Source: Xanthoparmelia taractica (lineage: Eukaryota > Ascomycota > Lecanoromycetes > Lecanorales > Parmeliaceae). From it: DNA of 64,000 nucleotides. Made by a program: the position numbers and the translations under genes. The notes beneath the pieces are model-generated. The model was not told the DNA's origin. It saw only the letters and a list, made by a program, of their open reading frames with translations, and made no database searches. The DNA lies in assembly GCA_033085395.1 (NCBI GenBank), contig JANQBS010000002.1, positions 186,001 through 250,000 on the forward strand, written 5' to 3'. Shown piece after piece: positions 24,759 to 37,207 of this stretch (position 1 is its first letter; every line of letters begins with the position of its first letter).

Positions 24759-25592
24759 AGTTGGTCTGGTGGATGTTTCTCTTTTGAGCGTGGGTGGTGC
24801 GAAGAGAGGGGAGGTGGTGGGGTTGGTTTGGGGGGGGGTGAATGGGTGGGTGCAGGGAGCGTTTGAAGGATACGGTAGGATACGGTAGGATATCTTTTTC
24901 GCGCTAGGACGGTTCGGGCGGGATTGGGCTAGCGCGAAGCATAGGAGACGGGACGGTAGTTGTTGTAAAATGGAAGTACGTATGTTGAAATGATGGAGTC
25001 CGTTTCATAGGATTGCCTCATCAGATGCTCGTGCTACTGTTACAGCGTTCTGATAAAGATGTTGTACACGTTGTTGAGACACTTTGTGTAATGAGACTGT
25101 ACACTGTTTGACGACTTTTCTTCCCAACTCCCGAGCACCTTTGCTGCTGCTCAATTTCTTGAGCAATCCATGGTTACCGGATGCGTTATGAAGATGTGCT
25201 GGCTTAGATCTACGTTACTCTCGTCGTTGCTTCTCAGCGTCCTTATCAGCATGTCTTATATGTTGGCTGATCCGACTCATTCTTCATTTCATCCCGCCAT
25301 GATCAAACGTGGGATGGGGTCGTATTGCCTTCAACATGTGAGCAATTTGCGTCCTCGAAAGGACACTGTACACGCCCTCGCTGCCCTTTAGATCCTCGAT
25401 CTTGTGCGTTTCTTGGCTGCAACGTTCTCAAAGCGGCTTAGCTTCAAGTAACTCGATTTAGATGCATGATACTTGGAGCCATGCTACGCCTACACGGAGA
25501 GTCCCAAGCTGCGCCTTCAACAATGCCCTCTCTGAAATTGACGATTCTGGTCGAGCACTCTCCCTCCTGCTTCGCTCCTATGATGTCTAAAT
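24759..25592. promoter_or_regulatory. Upstream region of the TOM6-like gene
   Basis: This 834-bp gap holds no supported gene. A short tandem GGATACGGTA repeat lies at about 24867-24892, upstream of the TOM6-like start. The right part leads into the decayed gene that begins at 25593. Confidence 0.4.
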
Positions 25593-27080
25593 ATGGAGGC
25601 CCTTGCCGCCGTCAGCCTAGCTGGCAACATGATCCGGTTCCCTCAATTGCATGGGCGGTGCGGTCTCCAAGACCCGCAGAACCATGCTTCCACCTTGGGT
25701 AGCTTGAAGGCGCATGAAGATCTCGAAGGCCTCAAGGCTGATATGAAGGATTCCAGCGGTCCATTGCAGGCTCCCGCAGGCCACAGAACTCAGTACTGAA
25801 GCAGCTACGTTCAGGGAGACGCGAGATCGCAGACCAGCTGCTGAGCTTTGGGAAGTCTCTGTCTCAAAGGAAAATATACAAGCCTCAGAAAGGCACTGTA
25901 GGTATCAAGTGGCAAAGAAAAGCTGAAGATTGGGGAGGAAAAATGGGCTGAATCTCGTCACGAACTGATTCTGCATGTTACCGGGTAGATGGGGTACAAC
26001 TGTTCTTGTATTCGGTCCGCTTCAACATACAAGGCTGATGGTGCGCTTTCAGGTCTCGAAATGACGTATTATCCACAAACACAATCTTTCCAAGCTCTTG
26101 ACCATGCTACAAGTGAGCGCACAAAGGGGCCTAGCTGCCATGCAAGACAACAGAGACCATCTGGTCGCCACTACAGATGGACAGACCCGGAGATTGAGGC
26201 GCTGCACGCGCAGACTGAAAGAACACTGAGTCGTAACTCGAAATAGCGGCTGTAAGCTTAATAGAGCAAAGCAGAAGAACCCGCACCCTCACGGCGAAGG
26301 AACGGGAAAGGTCGAAGACCGAGATACTCAACGCAACCGTCGGTGCAGCGTCCGGCTGAGATGACGCTCTCTCTACAGAAGCTGAGACCACATACGCTTG
26401 CATTGAAGAGGCAGATGAATGCACTCGAGGTACATCATCAAGATACTTGACATGAACCAAGGAATAATCAAATAAGAGATCGATAAACAGCGATGATGGC
26501 TTCGTCAGCTTTAGCCAGAGATTGATAGAGAGGCAGAGAGATTCAGGGAGATTGTGTTCAATATTACTACCAGGCGCGAAGAGCTGGACCGCAAATTGCT
26601 CAAGGAAATGGGTATTTCAGCCACCATAGTTCTAATGGCATTATTTGAGGTGTACAAAGCTCTTCAGGTACGTCCAACATGTGTTTGATCTTTCGAGACA
26701 TACGTAACCTTGACCTACCACAGGAAACGTTAAAACAATTGGCCAACCCAGCCAGGATCGCTTTCGGCACCCAGTTTGGGCTGCAAGGTGGCCCATCCGC
26801 GATCGGAGACGACACCACGTTCGAGCTCGAGACAAAGCATAGCCTCAGATTCGGCACCTCATTACTTGTGTACTACGCTTTTTACTATCAGCCGTAATGC
26901 CGTATTTCCCGCCGCCAAAGATTGGCATCGTGGGCCTTTCCAAGCACAAAGATGAACTCCTGGTATGGACTGCGTTTGAGTTCCAAAGATCCACACCAAT
27001 CTTCGGCGGAGGCTCTAAATTCTTTGATGTAGCCATGAACGGGAACGAGCTCTTTGGACGATGGCCACTTTGGTAGCAGG
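25593..27080 (+). pseudogene. Decayed STAND/NACHT-type N-terminal domain gene
   Basis: An ATG at 25593 opens a frame starting MEALAAVSLAGNMIRF, which resembles the helical N-terminal domain of fungal STAND (NACHT/ankyrin) proteins. The likeness continues but only by changing frame. STLGSLKAHEDLE leads to an early stop near 25799. The motif REIADQLLSFGKSLS follows in another frame (from about 25820, stop at 25949-25951). ESRHELILHV comes next after a shift. LVATTDGQT (about 26158-26186) then jumps frame to EIEALHAQTERTLSRNS. Further helical fragments follow at 26230-26660. An intact-looking intron (26668-26723, CAG/GTACGT to CCACAG) joins KALQ to ETLKQLANPARIAFGT. At least four frame disruptions and several stops make it a pseudogene. 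The NTPase core is not visible. The right boundary is approximate. Confidence 0.55.
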
Positions 27081-27900
27081 CCTCGATACTTATCCCACCC
27101 CAGAAGAAGCAATACCGGTCTCGAGCATAGCTTTTAGCTTTTGATGTCATCCCCACTGTCTCTTACTGATGAACGGGACCTTGTCCTGTACTTCAAACAC
27201 GGACATTCCATCTCGAGTAGCCCTGCTCTCCGATTATGAGCCCGCAAAAACTCTTCAGAGGCCTCGATATGGCTTGGATTGCACTTTGGCATGAGGGCAA
27301 GGAGACTATTTTCTCATGTTTCACCTAGTAAACAAAGTGCGGTTTGCAGGAAGAGATTTCCAGAAAAGTGAACATTGGCTGTAAAAGCTTTTATAGAATA
27401 ACGAAGAATTCGATCTGATCCTGGCCTGGTCGCATTGACCTCATAGCCATTGTCTTAGTGGGCAAGCTGATCAAGTGGGTTCACTTCAGGTTCCCGTTAT
27501 GATCCGCGCATACTCGTTTACAACAACGGACAGAACTATACGCTGATCCGTCCAACGAATCTAATCCGATGACACATCTTATTGTATCACCATCCAATCT
27601 ACCAAGATTCTCCTTCAAACTCATGAACAAAGACACTCACCCATCCTCCCTCATCCTTCCCCTCCCATCAAACGCAGATTCCCAAGCGGAATATCCACGC
27701 CTTATGCCATCAAAACAAATCACATACATACATACATCCATCCAACTAACCACTCTCTCCCCTTTAAAAACCCAATAGCTACCAGGTGACCCAACCCAAC
27801 CAATTATCCCTCCATCCATCCATCCATCGCAGAGCAGCTTAGCGTAGCGTATCTGAAAGGAATCGGAATCGGAAACCGCCGCGTCCTTGACCTTCCGCCC

Positions 27901-27928
27901 TTCCTTCCTTCCTTCCTTCCTTCCTTCT
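27901..27928. repeat. TTCC tetranucleotide microsatellite
   Basis: Seven perfect TTCC units, preceded by CCTTCCGCCC and followed by TTTCCATCCC. Confidence 0.9.
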
Positions 27929-28108
27929 TTCCATCCCAGCGCCGCCGCATACCATCACATGTTTATATCCAATCACCCATTTTGCCGCGCGTCGCTGACA
28001 CTTCCGCGGCGGATGCCGGGTTGCGTACGTGTACGAGCACGAGTACGAGTACAGGGGGGAAGGAGAGAGAAGGGGAGGGTTTTTCGGGTTCGCTCACTGT
28101 GAGGTTTT

Positions 28109-28135
28109 GGTACGGTATGGTATGGTATGGTATAG
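28109..28135. repeat. GGTAT pentanucleotide repeat
   Basis: About five GGTAT-like units in a row. Confidence 0.85.
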
Positions 28136-28669
28136 GAGTGGTACGGACGCCTTTCTTGGTATGAATGATTGTCCCAGCAGGGGTTCGGAGTGGTGGTATT
28201 ATAGAGTAGCGCTGGGTTCGGGGGGGGCTTTTTTTTTTTTCGCGGGTTGGGTACGTAAGAGGTCGAGGGAGATAAGAGGGCAGTGGCTGTGTTGGGTTAA
28301 GCATGATGATGATGATGAGGAGGAGGACGAGTATGCTGAAGCGAGCTAGAGAAAGGTCGTCATGATGTGCTGATTATGATTTGATTTGATTTTGGTTTTG
28401 ATTTTTTTGCCTTTTTATTTTGATTATTTGATAACGCTATGGGCAGCTAGCTATCCAGAGAGCGCATTCAGTTGCAGCAAGAGGACCAATCTTGATTTTT
28501 GGAAAAAATCCCCCAATATCGTACAGGATATCACTAACGAAGAATCGAGCAGGAAGCAACATGGTCAAGTGAAATCGAACCAAGGAATTTCGTAACGTCG
28601 TAACGCATTACCTTAATAACCTCCCAACCCATTTTCATTTCATTTCATTTCATCCCATCCCATCCCAAC

Positions 28670-30405
28670 TCATGTATTCGGAATCGGCACGCTCGAGCTG
28701 GTCCACTGGCCCGCGTCCAGATCCCTTACAAATTCTGTGATATCTGTACCGTTCGTCTGATAAAACGCGAGCAGCGAGTTCCCACCCGATGAGTCGGGGA
28801 CGGCCGTGACGGTTAAGTGGGTGCCGGGAAGACCCTTTGCTCCATTGATGACGAACTTGTTGTTCTGCCCTGCGGAGACGGGCCCTGCGGGGAGGGACGT
28901 GTTTTCGGCGGCGAAGCTGATGTTGAAGCCGCTGATGGTGAGGTCTGGGTTCTGGACGTAGAGGAAGTTGGTGTAGCCTATGGAACTGTTTTCAAAGACG
29001 GGAATGCTGATGTCGCCTGCGACGATGGGATTAGTAAGCCCTTTTTCCAACTTACTTCCATCGAAGGCGTCTTGGAGATCGTCACTCACTGTTTGTCCAT
29101 TGGTTGATCGGATGGGTGCTGTTACCAGGGATCGTCGTGTTCAGTTCCTTCCAGAGGATGTTGAGTTCATTCTTCAAGTTGACGAAGAAGACATAAGTGT
29201 CGCTTGTAGGTCCCCAAGAGTAACAGCCCACGCCGGCGTGGCCGTTGTACCCGTTGAAGGTTTGCTGCGCTTGCCATGACTCGTGGCCGTAGGTCCAGCC
29301 CACGGCGTCGAAAGCCGTGGCGTTGGTGGCGTACCAAAGATGGATACCGACGGTTTGATCGGAGCTGTTCACCGAGGCCGCCGTCTGCCCGGGAACTGGA
29401 GAATGATTGTAAGCGGTGTCGCTGTAAAAGCCACCGTACCAGCAAGCCTGGAGGCCGACATTCGGGTCATCCATGGCTTGTAGTTGAAGATCGTTGATTG
29501 GCCCTTGCCTCCAGACATTGGTGGTATTATCGTTGATGACCTCGATGATGGTATTGTTGACGTTGATGTAGAATATATGCCACTAATCCAGTATTAGCTT
29601 GAGACATATTTTCGAGTCGATTTCAATACATACAGTGGATATTTGGTTTCTCGCGTAGGCTACAGCGGAAATGGGGGTTCCGTTTTTGGCGTCGCTGGCG
29701 ACAATTTGAGTGATGTCTCCCCCTTGCCAGGTGCCATCTTTTGCTAGCTGCACCGAACGTAACTGACCGGAGTGATGTTGGAAGTACAAGACGATTGTTC
29801 CGCGGCCGCCGGAATCGAACGATTCAGAAGCCAAGGCTATGCCTGAGCCATTGAACGCTCCTGATTTCGACAAGAAATCTTGGGGGATAGACGTTGGTGC
29901 AGGTGGTGCGACGGAGGACGAGGATCCATTGCCGGACCTATACAGTCGGTGCATCAGTCGAACAGACTCATGGTATCTGAAGATGGTATCTCTCCTACTT
30001 TCGAGTCAAGCCGACACCGAGTCCAATAGCAAGTCCTATCACCAGACAAGCCATCAGACCTACAATCCAAAAGAGCAACGGTTTTCGCTTATGACTGCGA
30101 GGCGTTTTGGCCTTTCTGTCGGATACTTCCAAGGCCGGTTGGTCCCAGAACTCTTTCTCTGCTGAGTGGGGGAAGTATTCCTTCTCCGTCGGATCTGGTG
30201 TCCTGAGAGAATGCAGTCCGGGGGAGGTGGGGTCTGGGGAGACATGATCGGGGGAGGCGTGGTCGGATGTCACAGGTGATATTACAGTGTTGGACGGAGA
30301 GAATGAAGCATCTTTCTGGGGTAGAGGGCTGTAAGTGGAGGTTCTGTCGGGAAGCTCTGTTGGCTTTTTTTCGTCTTGAGGAAAAGACTCGGTAAAATGC
30401 TGCAT
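28670..30405 (-). CDS. Type II membrane protein with a fungal fucose-lectin-like beta-propeller
   Basis: Four exons (30405-29999, 29937-29634, 29582-29090, 29016-28670) encode 516 aa, with introns of 61, 51 and 73 nt. Residues 1-107 are a disordered Ser/Pro/Asp-rich cytosolic segment ending in a basic patch (KAKTPRSHKRK). One membrane helix spans about 109-132. Residues 150-516 form repeated Trp/Tyr-rich beta blades (VLYFQHHSGQLR, WHIFYINVNNT, HLWYATNATAF, NLKNELNILWKE) like the six-bladed fungal fucose-specific lectin family (PF07938). Many N-glycosylation sequons (NNT, NTT, NSS, NAT, NTT) place this part in the lumen or outside. There is no N-terminal signal peptide, so it should be a signal-anchor protein displaying the propeller at the surface. 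Whether the fucose-binding residues remain cannot be judged by eye. Confidence 0.85.
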
Positions 30406-33398
30406 CCTCCTGCTTTATAGAGCCGAGCTCTAATATCTGATGTTGATTGATTTGAGCTTCAATAACTCTGAAAGGTATGGCTACGCTTTCATATTGGGGT
30501 GTGGGGAATATTTTGTTGAGTGTGATGAAAGATATTGTGTCTCTAAGAAATGGAAAATTGAGGAAGTGGGGGGAGGGGGATAGGTACGTACAGCTTAGTG
30601 ATAGCACGGGACTGCGCCATAATCATACTGATGCAGCGCTATAGAAGGGGAGGAAGGATGACAATGTTCAGCAGCATCGGGGGCCGGGGGAAGCGAGCGA
30701 GGGAAAACGCAAGGTAGCATTAAAGCGTTCGTTTCGCGCGGGAAGGCATGTGGTCAGCAAACCCGAAAGAAAAACATGGCTTCGAGGGAAAGGGTTATGA
30801 TTTGTTAGAAGCAGTTGGTGGGCATATAGTTGCATCCAATGGCGTATCATTGCATTCCTTTTTCCTGCAACTAAAGTCAACATTGCATATTAAGGTGTGA
30901 GGCGGAGTCGTGACATTTGATGCTATCCATATTATCCCTGCGGAAAGGATCACTGCAGGGCTGAGAGACCTGGAGATGGGGGCACCAGGGGGGTCAGCTC
31001 CGGCGGTGAAAAATGCTACTTCCCTGTCTTTATCAATACATTGGTCTATACAAAAGTACGAAGTGATTCTGGTCTTCTACCATCTGCAGGTGAGTCAGCA
31101 GAAGAAGCTGCACGCTATGCAAGTATGAGGCATTTGTTGCAATTGGTTACTGGAAGTACGGAGTACAAGTATCATTATTATTGCTCCTTGACCCCAATTC
31201 TTCACAACCCCGCCTTCCGTCCATATAATCAAGTGTGCATTGCATTGCTAAGGTGTGTGTGTGGCCTGAAAGCGGGCCAGGCAATTTTGAGTGCTGATGG
31301 ATGCACAACCTACGCCTCAAAGTACTGTAAAGAGATTAGATTGTTGGCATCTTCCATCGTCCTGGTCTTGATAGGACTTAGTCTTTTTGCTTTGCCGCCC
31401 AATGCCTAAGGTACCAAGTACCCTATAGAAAGAATCAACGTAAAAGAAAGGTAAAAAAAAAGTGACTGATGCAACATCGTCAAGTATGAGCCACCGTGCC
31501 ACCAAAGAACCATGTCGCCCTTTTTCCAAGAAACCACCAGTTCTCTTCTTCTAAAGCTTGGAAGGTCGGCCATCTTACTCTGACTCTGTCCCCCCTAATA
31601 TTATTCTGTACCTCCGAGACATCGCCCCGGCACGAACCCTCTTGGCATCCTCAAAGAGACGACCCTTCTCTTCGAGAACATGAGACTGCGTCGATACTAG
31701 AAAAGGTCTCACCTGCCGACACGGTGTAGGCGATGTGGCTTTGTCACTTGGGGAAGGTACCTGCCCCCGCCATAATGCTGGCTATGGAAATTAAAACAAA
31801 TCCGAGAGCAAGCGGTCGATATTTCCTAGCATCTCCGGAAATCATCGCGATAGAGCTACATTTCGCTTGGGAACGACATCTTCTCCAAAGAACCAGTACC
31901 CCTCATCATTGAAGTGGCCTTCGCAGCATTTGAGGCTCCCAAGACTTCCTTACTAACGCAACGACCGAAAACCACACCTCCGTGCGGTCATCTTAATCCC
32001 ACCGACGCACGATGACGTTCCCCCATCACAGGTCACTGAATGGTATCATTCACGACAATTATGATGCCGGTATACAGGATGCCCTTTCTATAAGTACCTA
32101 TGTGCTTCCTCCAGACCAATCTTTTTACTGCCCCTCGTGCGTGACTGCCTATTGGGGCCTACAGAGCGCTCCACTCGGCGCGAGGCGTTTCGCACTAGCT
32201 GCCTGCACCTTTCTCAGACTTCTCGGTCTAGACTGGTCGATCCTTGGCAAGTTGAGCACTCGAACCCCATTCGTGAACGGCGACGCCGACGAGGCATTCT
32301 ATCGCATACTCTTCCAAGTATCTGCCTCAACTGGTGCACAAGCCGGTTTGCTTATTAACGAGATGCGATTCGCCCGCATTGCCATCACGAAATCGAAGAT
32401 CTCTTTACAGGAAGCCAGCACAAGACCGGTCAAAGCCATCATAGCCGCCCTCATTGGATAGGAAAATGATGTGCAAAAGCCAAGCTCGAATAATCATCGA
32501 CCGTGAATGTGCTAAACTGACTCAATGAAACATCATCTAGGTGCAGCGCATCGCGGCCTTTTTCGCCAGATTTCCTGTAACACTACTCTAACAAAAGATG
32601 TCGTGTATCAAAGCCGAAGCCGTGAAACAGATCGGAAAAAGAGACCACAGCCAAGCAAAAGCCAAGAGCAGGCCTAACTTCTACTCGTACCTTACCCATT
32701 TCCCTCTCGTAAACCTGGATCACTACGATACCGGTCAAACAACAATCCGTGGAGCACTTTCGTCATTCTTGCAGGAAGCGGTGAGAAAAGAAAAAAAAAA
32801 AAAGATACCCAGCCGTAGCAAGCCGATACGATCATAGTATGTTCGTCCTAGCGAACGCTTTATACGTGAGCGAGTTGCGAGCGATATTTTCTTCATACAA
32901 AATGGTCTGGTCTTCCATTACACAGCATCTTCAACGCTTAGAAATGGAAAACCGGTGCAAGAGTCAGCTTGTACCCGTACAAAGACACTGGCAGGGAAAA
33001 AGCGCTTTGTTAGAGAGCCAGGTATGAGTACCTGATATGAGTACCTGATATGTCATTCGTGATACATCATCGGAAAAAGGACCACATTCGGTTAGTAGTT
33101 TTCCTGCAGGTCTCTTTTCCTCTCGACGGCCGAGTAGCAGCAGTAGGTAGATTTGTGCGATTGGAGATTAAGGTAAAGTAATCTTTCAAAGGCCAGCATT
33201 ACGAGTGTATAGCAGTGTGTCAGTGTGCCAGTTTCAAGTCTGTTTTGCTTGAAATGTAGCATGGTGATTAGACAGTGTAATGGTAAAGCAAGCAGCATCG
33301 CAATCGTGCAATTTCAGCACTGGGATATCCTTTGCTACTTATTTTCCTGCGCCCTGCAATGCACCGGTTCGACACCGGGAACCTGTTCGAGAGTTGTC
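30406..33398. other. 3-kb intergenic region
   Basis: This holds the promoter of the lectin-fold gene on the left and the NUP85 3' flank on the right. Apart from one 149-codon frame (32012-32461) there is no coding signal I recognise. A T-arm-like motif at 33362-33380 is not part of a foldable tRNA. Confidence 0.5.
32012..32461 (+). CDS. Hypothetical ORF of 149 aa, unrecognised
   Basis: An uninterrupted ATG-to-stop frame. The composition is plausible for a protein: mixed, with Ala/Leu-rich helical stretches and the dicysteine YCPSC. I know no family for it, and no splice signals tie it to flanking exons. It is a possible orphan gene, or a remnant inside a 3-kb gap. Confidence 0.22.
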   Translation: MTFPHHRSLNGIIHDNYDAGIQDALSISTYVLPPDQSFYCPSCVTAYWGLQSAPLGARRFALAACTFLRLLGLDWSILGKLSTRTPFVNGDADEAFYRILFQVSASTGAQAGLLINEMRFARIAITKSKISLQEASTRPVKAIIAALIG

Positions 33399-36300
33399 TC
33401 AGCTTCCCTCGCTTATCCAATGCCTAGCGATATCTTTCGCCAGACCTAAACGTAGCATCCTCAGCACGTCCTCGCCCTTTGCCTCCTCCGCCAATCCATT
33501 CCTCCAATCCCATCCTCGTTTCCTGTCCTGCTGAGGTTTGACGAGCGCTCCACTACTGCCAGTGCCATTGCTCGATTCCGAATCTAGCATCGAGCTACCC
33601 ACCAAAAAGAAGCTACTGCTCATACTGCTCATGGTTTTCTTGAGCAGTTCCCGTGATGATGCTGGTGCACGGCGTCCTTGGTAAGCCTCGAGTGTAGAGC
33701 GGAAGCATGCTTCGCATTGCGCGTAGACGCGGGAGGTGACGGTCTGGAGGTCTTCAATGGCTTTCAGGAGGGCGAAGCATTGAGGAAGAGAAAGTACGCT
33801 TTTGGTCTCTGCAAGTAAAAGTCAGTGACAGATTTAGGATTTTTACAGCTCTGTTATCCATACGATTGACAAAAACCAAGGCTTCACCCAGCAGTGATAG
33901 TAGTCCATCGACTTGCACCACCGAGGCCCGACTCTCATCATACAAACCGCCTTGTATGTTATCTGCAGCACTGCTTATCACAGCTAACAGTGCTGTTGCA
34001 GCTGCAGTTTTCCGTGCGTTGGGTCTCACTGTCGACTTCTGACCCTCTTCAAGATTGGTCTCCTCGTCTCGCAAGTCATAGAACTTGCGTAAAGTCGCAT
34101 ATCCTGTGAGGTAAGTATGGAGCATTTCTGCGGCTTTTGGATCCATCTGGGCGAGCTGCCCAACACTCTGTTCCGGTGTAAACAGCAGTGCACGGAGGTT
34201 TTCGTCAAGTGCTGATAACGGAGGGAAAGCGATCGAATGGACCAAAGACAGAGATATTAGCAAGTCCAGGACATTTTTGACCTTTCTGGGGCGATGAGCC
34301 CGTGCGTAGTAAACGAGAGCTGTGCCATAATTCTCCGAGCTCTCGGCGACAATATCAGGATACCTCTGTCATTGATTAGAATGTCTTCGTTGGCAAGTGT
34401 GTGAGCTAACCTCTGTAATGCTTTGGGCTTCCTTGACCATGTTGAAATCTTGACAAATCTCTAAGATTTTGTTTATGCGAGAATCAGAGTTCAGATCCAG
34501 TCGATGCAACAGCTCGCCAACCTTCTTTTGGGCCACGCTATCGTCGTCTAGGCGAGAAAGCAACGTTATAGAGAGCTCCCAACCCTCGTACACGGCCTTT
34601 CCATCACCTCGCTGAATCTCCGCCCTTTGAGTCAAAGCGTTTGCATATTCCATCAAGATAGTGTCTCTGGTCATCGGCGGCCCTTTGATACTGTGTCCAT
34701 TGAGCAGTGAACGGTCATTCTCATCGAGGCCTAAATCCATCAGGTCGTTCCCCGTTGAAGCCTCAAACCAGCCACCTGCACTTGCAACCTCTGCGACTGC
34801 AGAAACCACAGGGAGGGACCACCCTCGTAGCAGACCTATAACACCCGCGACGTTACCTTCGAAGAGCGATGCTAGGCCAACTTCAACAGGGTTCATTGAA
34901 TTGATCTGAAACAAATCGTCATCCGTATCGTCAGTCGACCATGCAAAGGCGTACGCTAATCGTCGCAGGTATGCCGGATTCGCATTGACGTCTACAAGGC
35001 GAGACCCTCTTGATTGAGACGGTCTGAGTGAACGCCGAGTCTGGGCTAGGCCACCAACAGCCAAATCTTCGTCATCGTCACCGTTCCACCAGACCGTCAG
35101 ACCTATGGTTGCCTCCACCCAGTCTTGTGCAGAGGAAAGTATCTCTGTGGCTTCCCCGAGCAAGATCCCATACATGACCTTCAACTTCTGGTAGACAGTC
35201 CATGGCACTCTACTTTCAGCTCTTCGCGTAGATTGGGTGAGACTCATCGTCGTACTCAAGAGTCCAAAGTTTGATGATTCGAAGGTAGACGATGCAGAAT
35301 CCAAGTCTCGGTCCCGAGCCTCGGCAAATGTGGTAAGATCCTCCGTTGCTTGTTGAACGCGTTTTCGAAAAATGATCCATTCGCCCCCAGTGACATTCCA
35401 ATCATCATCTTGGAGGGCTGGGCACAGCTCCAGGACCTGAATGGCTCTATTGACAACTCGCTCGATGTTTTTAACCTGCATGCCGGTGTAGCCTCCATCG
35501 CCCTGCCCGTCTTCCCCAGCTGTCCTAGCATGATGAAAGTTCGATCTCCTCAATATCCGCACAACTTCACCAAGCTTTCCGCGCACTGTACAGATATGGA
35601 CGATATCCCAATAATTGGAATGAGCGGTAGGGTTTGGATGCAGCGATTGGACTTCGTTGATGGTCGACTGGTACGCGTTATGGTCCTTCTCCATCCACTC
35701 AATGAGTATCTTCGGAAACGCCGTAGGATTTGCCGGGGCTGGAGAGTTTTGAAGAGACTTTGAGAGAGTGGAAGATCGATCAAGACGAGTGACGGCCAGG
35801 GCTTGTTTCCCTTTCGCAGTAGGTGGATGTCGGAGCTGTAGAAGTAGGGCAGCAAGGAAGATGGCTTTGTGTAGTGCAGGCTCATTCTCTGCCGGTCCTA
35901 TGCCTATAGTGAAATCTTGCATGGGAGGAGCATTTGCTATATCGAGATCACGGCGTGTCCGCCAGAATCGGCTCAAACTTTCGGAAGCGTAAGGAAGTGC
36001 TGTCTTTAAGGCTTGATCTTGCGTGTTGTCAGGATTGTCCGTTCCATAAAAGTCCTCCTGAAGAATTTCTTCCGTTTTGATGATGAAGTCATCTGTCTCA
36101 CTGAGTTTGGCGATGCCCATTCTTGTGGCCATGTTCTTTGCAATGCCGGGAACAGATGAGTCCTGTATTGGTTTTCGACGCTTCTTTGCGCTACGCGGCG
36201 GCGCATAAGGTATCATAGCACCGCCACGGGACCTCTTCATTCCTCGGGGAGTCCCGTCCAATATAGAAGAGCCAAGATCCAGGGAGTCTCGGTTAGCGGA

Positions 36301-36858
36301 CGACCCGCTCGACAAAGGTTTCGTCATATCATCTGTATGCACACCCACGTCCTCATTTCCACCCTCTAACTCTGAGCCTTGCGCATCTTCATCCTCATCG
36401 CATGACTCTGTATCATATTCCTCGTCTTGATCACTAATATCCACGAGCTTTGATGGTGGGCTGCTGTGTGGCACACCAAAATGGTTGCTTGACAGTGTTC
36501 CGTTACTGTTTCCGAGATCGAACCGTCCGCTTTTGTCCAAGTACCGTGCCAACTTGTTTTGATCAATAGGGTTGGACGGCGCACTGTTCACACTTCTTCG
36601 CGAACCAGTATTGGTGGCGTAAGAGGGCCTCTTCTTGAACAATGTTTTCCCGGAACCTAGCTGAGAGCTACCAAAGATCGAAGAAGGTGGAGGATCCGCA
36701 GGTGTGAAAGAGCGGACTGAAGAAGGGGGCCGTCCAGCGGGTGTCGTGGAGGGGTTCGAAGCGTAGCCATTGGAGATGAAGTTGGTGTTTCGTTCGTCTG
36801 ATCTCGGCGTTGATGGTGCTAAAGGACTTGACGAAAGTGGTACTGTCCACCCCGACAT
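33399..36858 (-). CDS. NUP85: Nucleoporin Nup85 of the Y-shaped (Nup84/Nup107) complex
   Basis: Three exons (36858-34411, 34365-33864, 33808-33399) encode 1119 aa, with introns of 45 and 55 nt. The first 250 residues are disordered: Ser/Pro/Thr-rich, with TTPAGRPPSS, SIFGSSQLGSGKTLFKK and an acidic stretch. An alpha-solenoid of the ACE1/Nup85 type follows (IEWMEKDHNAY, YWDIVHICTVRGKLGEVV, GEWIIFRKRVQ, QKLKVMYGILLGEATEI, QDWVEATIGLTVWW). Nup85 sits in the short arm of the Y complex that coats the pore membrane and pairs with Seh1. The C-terminal Ser/Asn/Gly-rich loop before WDWRNGLAEEAKG looks like an insertion. Identification rests on recalled fungal Nup85 sequences. The gene is divergent from the Msd1-like gene. 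Confidence 0.86.
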
Positions 36859-37207
36859 GATGATCGTTGTGATGTTACAGATAGTATTGACGGAGGGAGG
36901 GTACTTTGAGGCTTGGTCTTCCTAGGCCAGGACACGGGTCCCAATGTGTTGACATGAGTACTGGCAAAAGGAGCTCTTGATGAGTATCTGTAAAGCGAAA
37001 GGAGAATTACTCGGTGACGGTGAGATGTTCTAACATGTTTCCGAAGCAAACGAGAAGTTGTCGGGAACGCGCCAAAACTCCTAGCCCTAAAATCAATGTT
37101 TAAGCGAGGTATCCCCGTAGGGCACAGGTACAAGTGTTTGTTTACATTTTTCCATCTAGGCATCTTCTGTAATTCGCTCTGCCTTGATTACGAGGCTGCG
37201 TCGCACA
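36859..37207. promoter_or_regulatory. Shared divergent promoter, NUP85 / Msd1-like gene
   Basis: 349 bp between the two start codons. I see no specific operator motif. The Msd1-like gene has an alternative in-frame start at 37184 that would shorten this gap. Confidence 0.45.

Larger units (their letters stand above)
27081..28669. other. Intergenic region with tetranucleotide and pentanucleotide repeats
   Basis: No gene is supported. Simple repeats include ACAT/CCAT (about 27720-27750 and 27805-27825), TTCC (27901-27928), GGTAT (about 28109-28135), GAT (28303-28318) and TTTCA/TCCCA (about 28634-28667). The right end is the 3' flank of the lectin-fold gene. Confidence 0.6.

Noticed and set aside
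33362..33380. T-arm-like motif (CCGGTTCGACACCGG) suggesting a tRNA
   Set aside because: The bases after it do not pair with any upstream acceptor stem, and no consistent D-arm or anticodon arm can be drawn.
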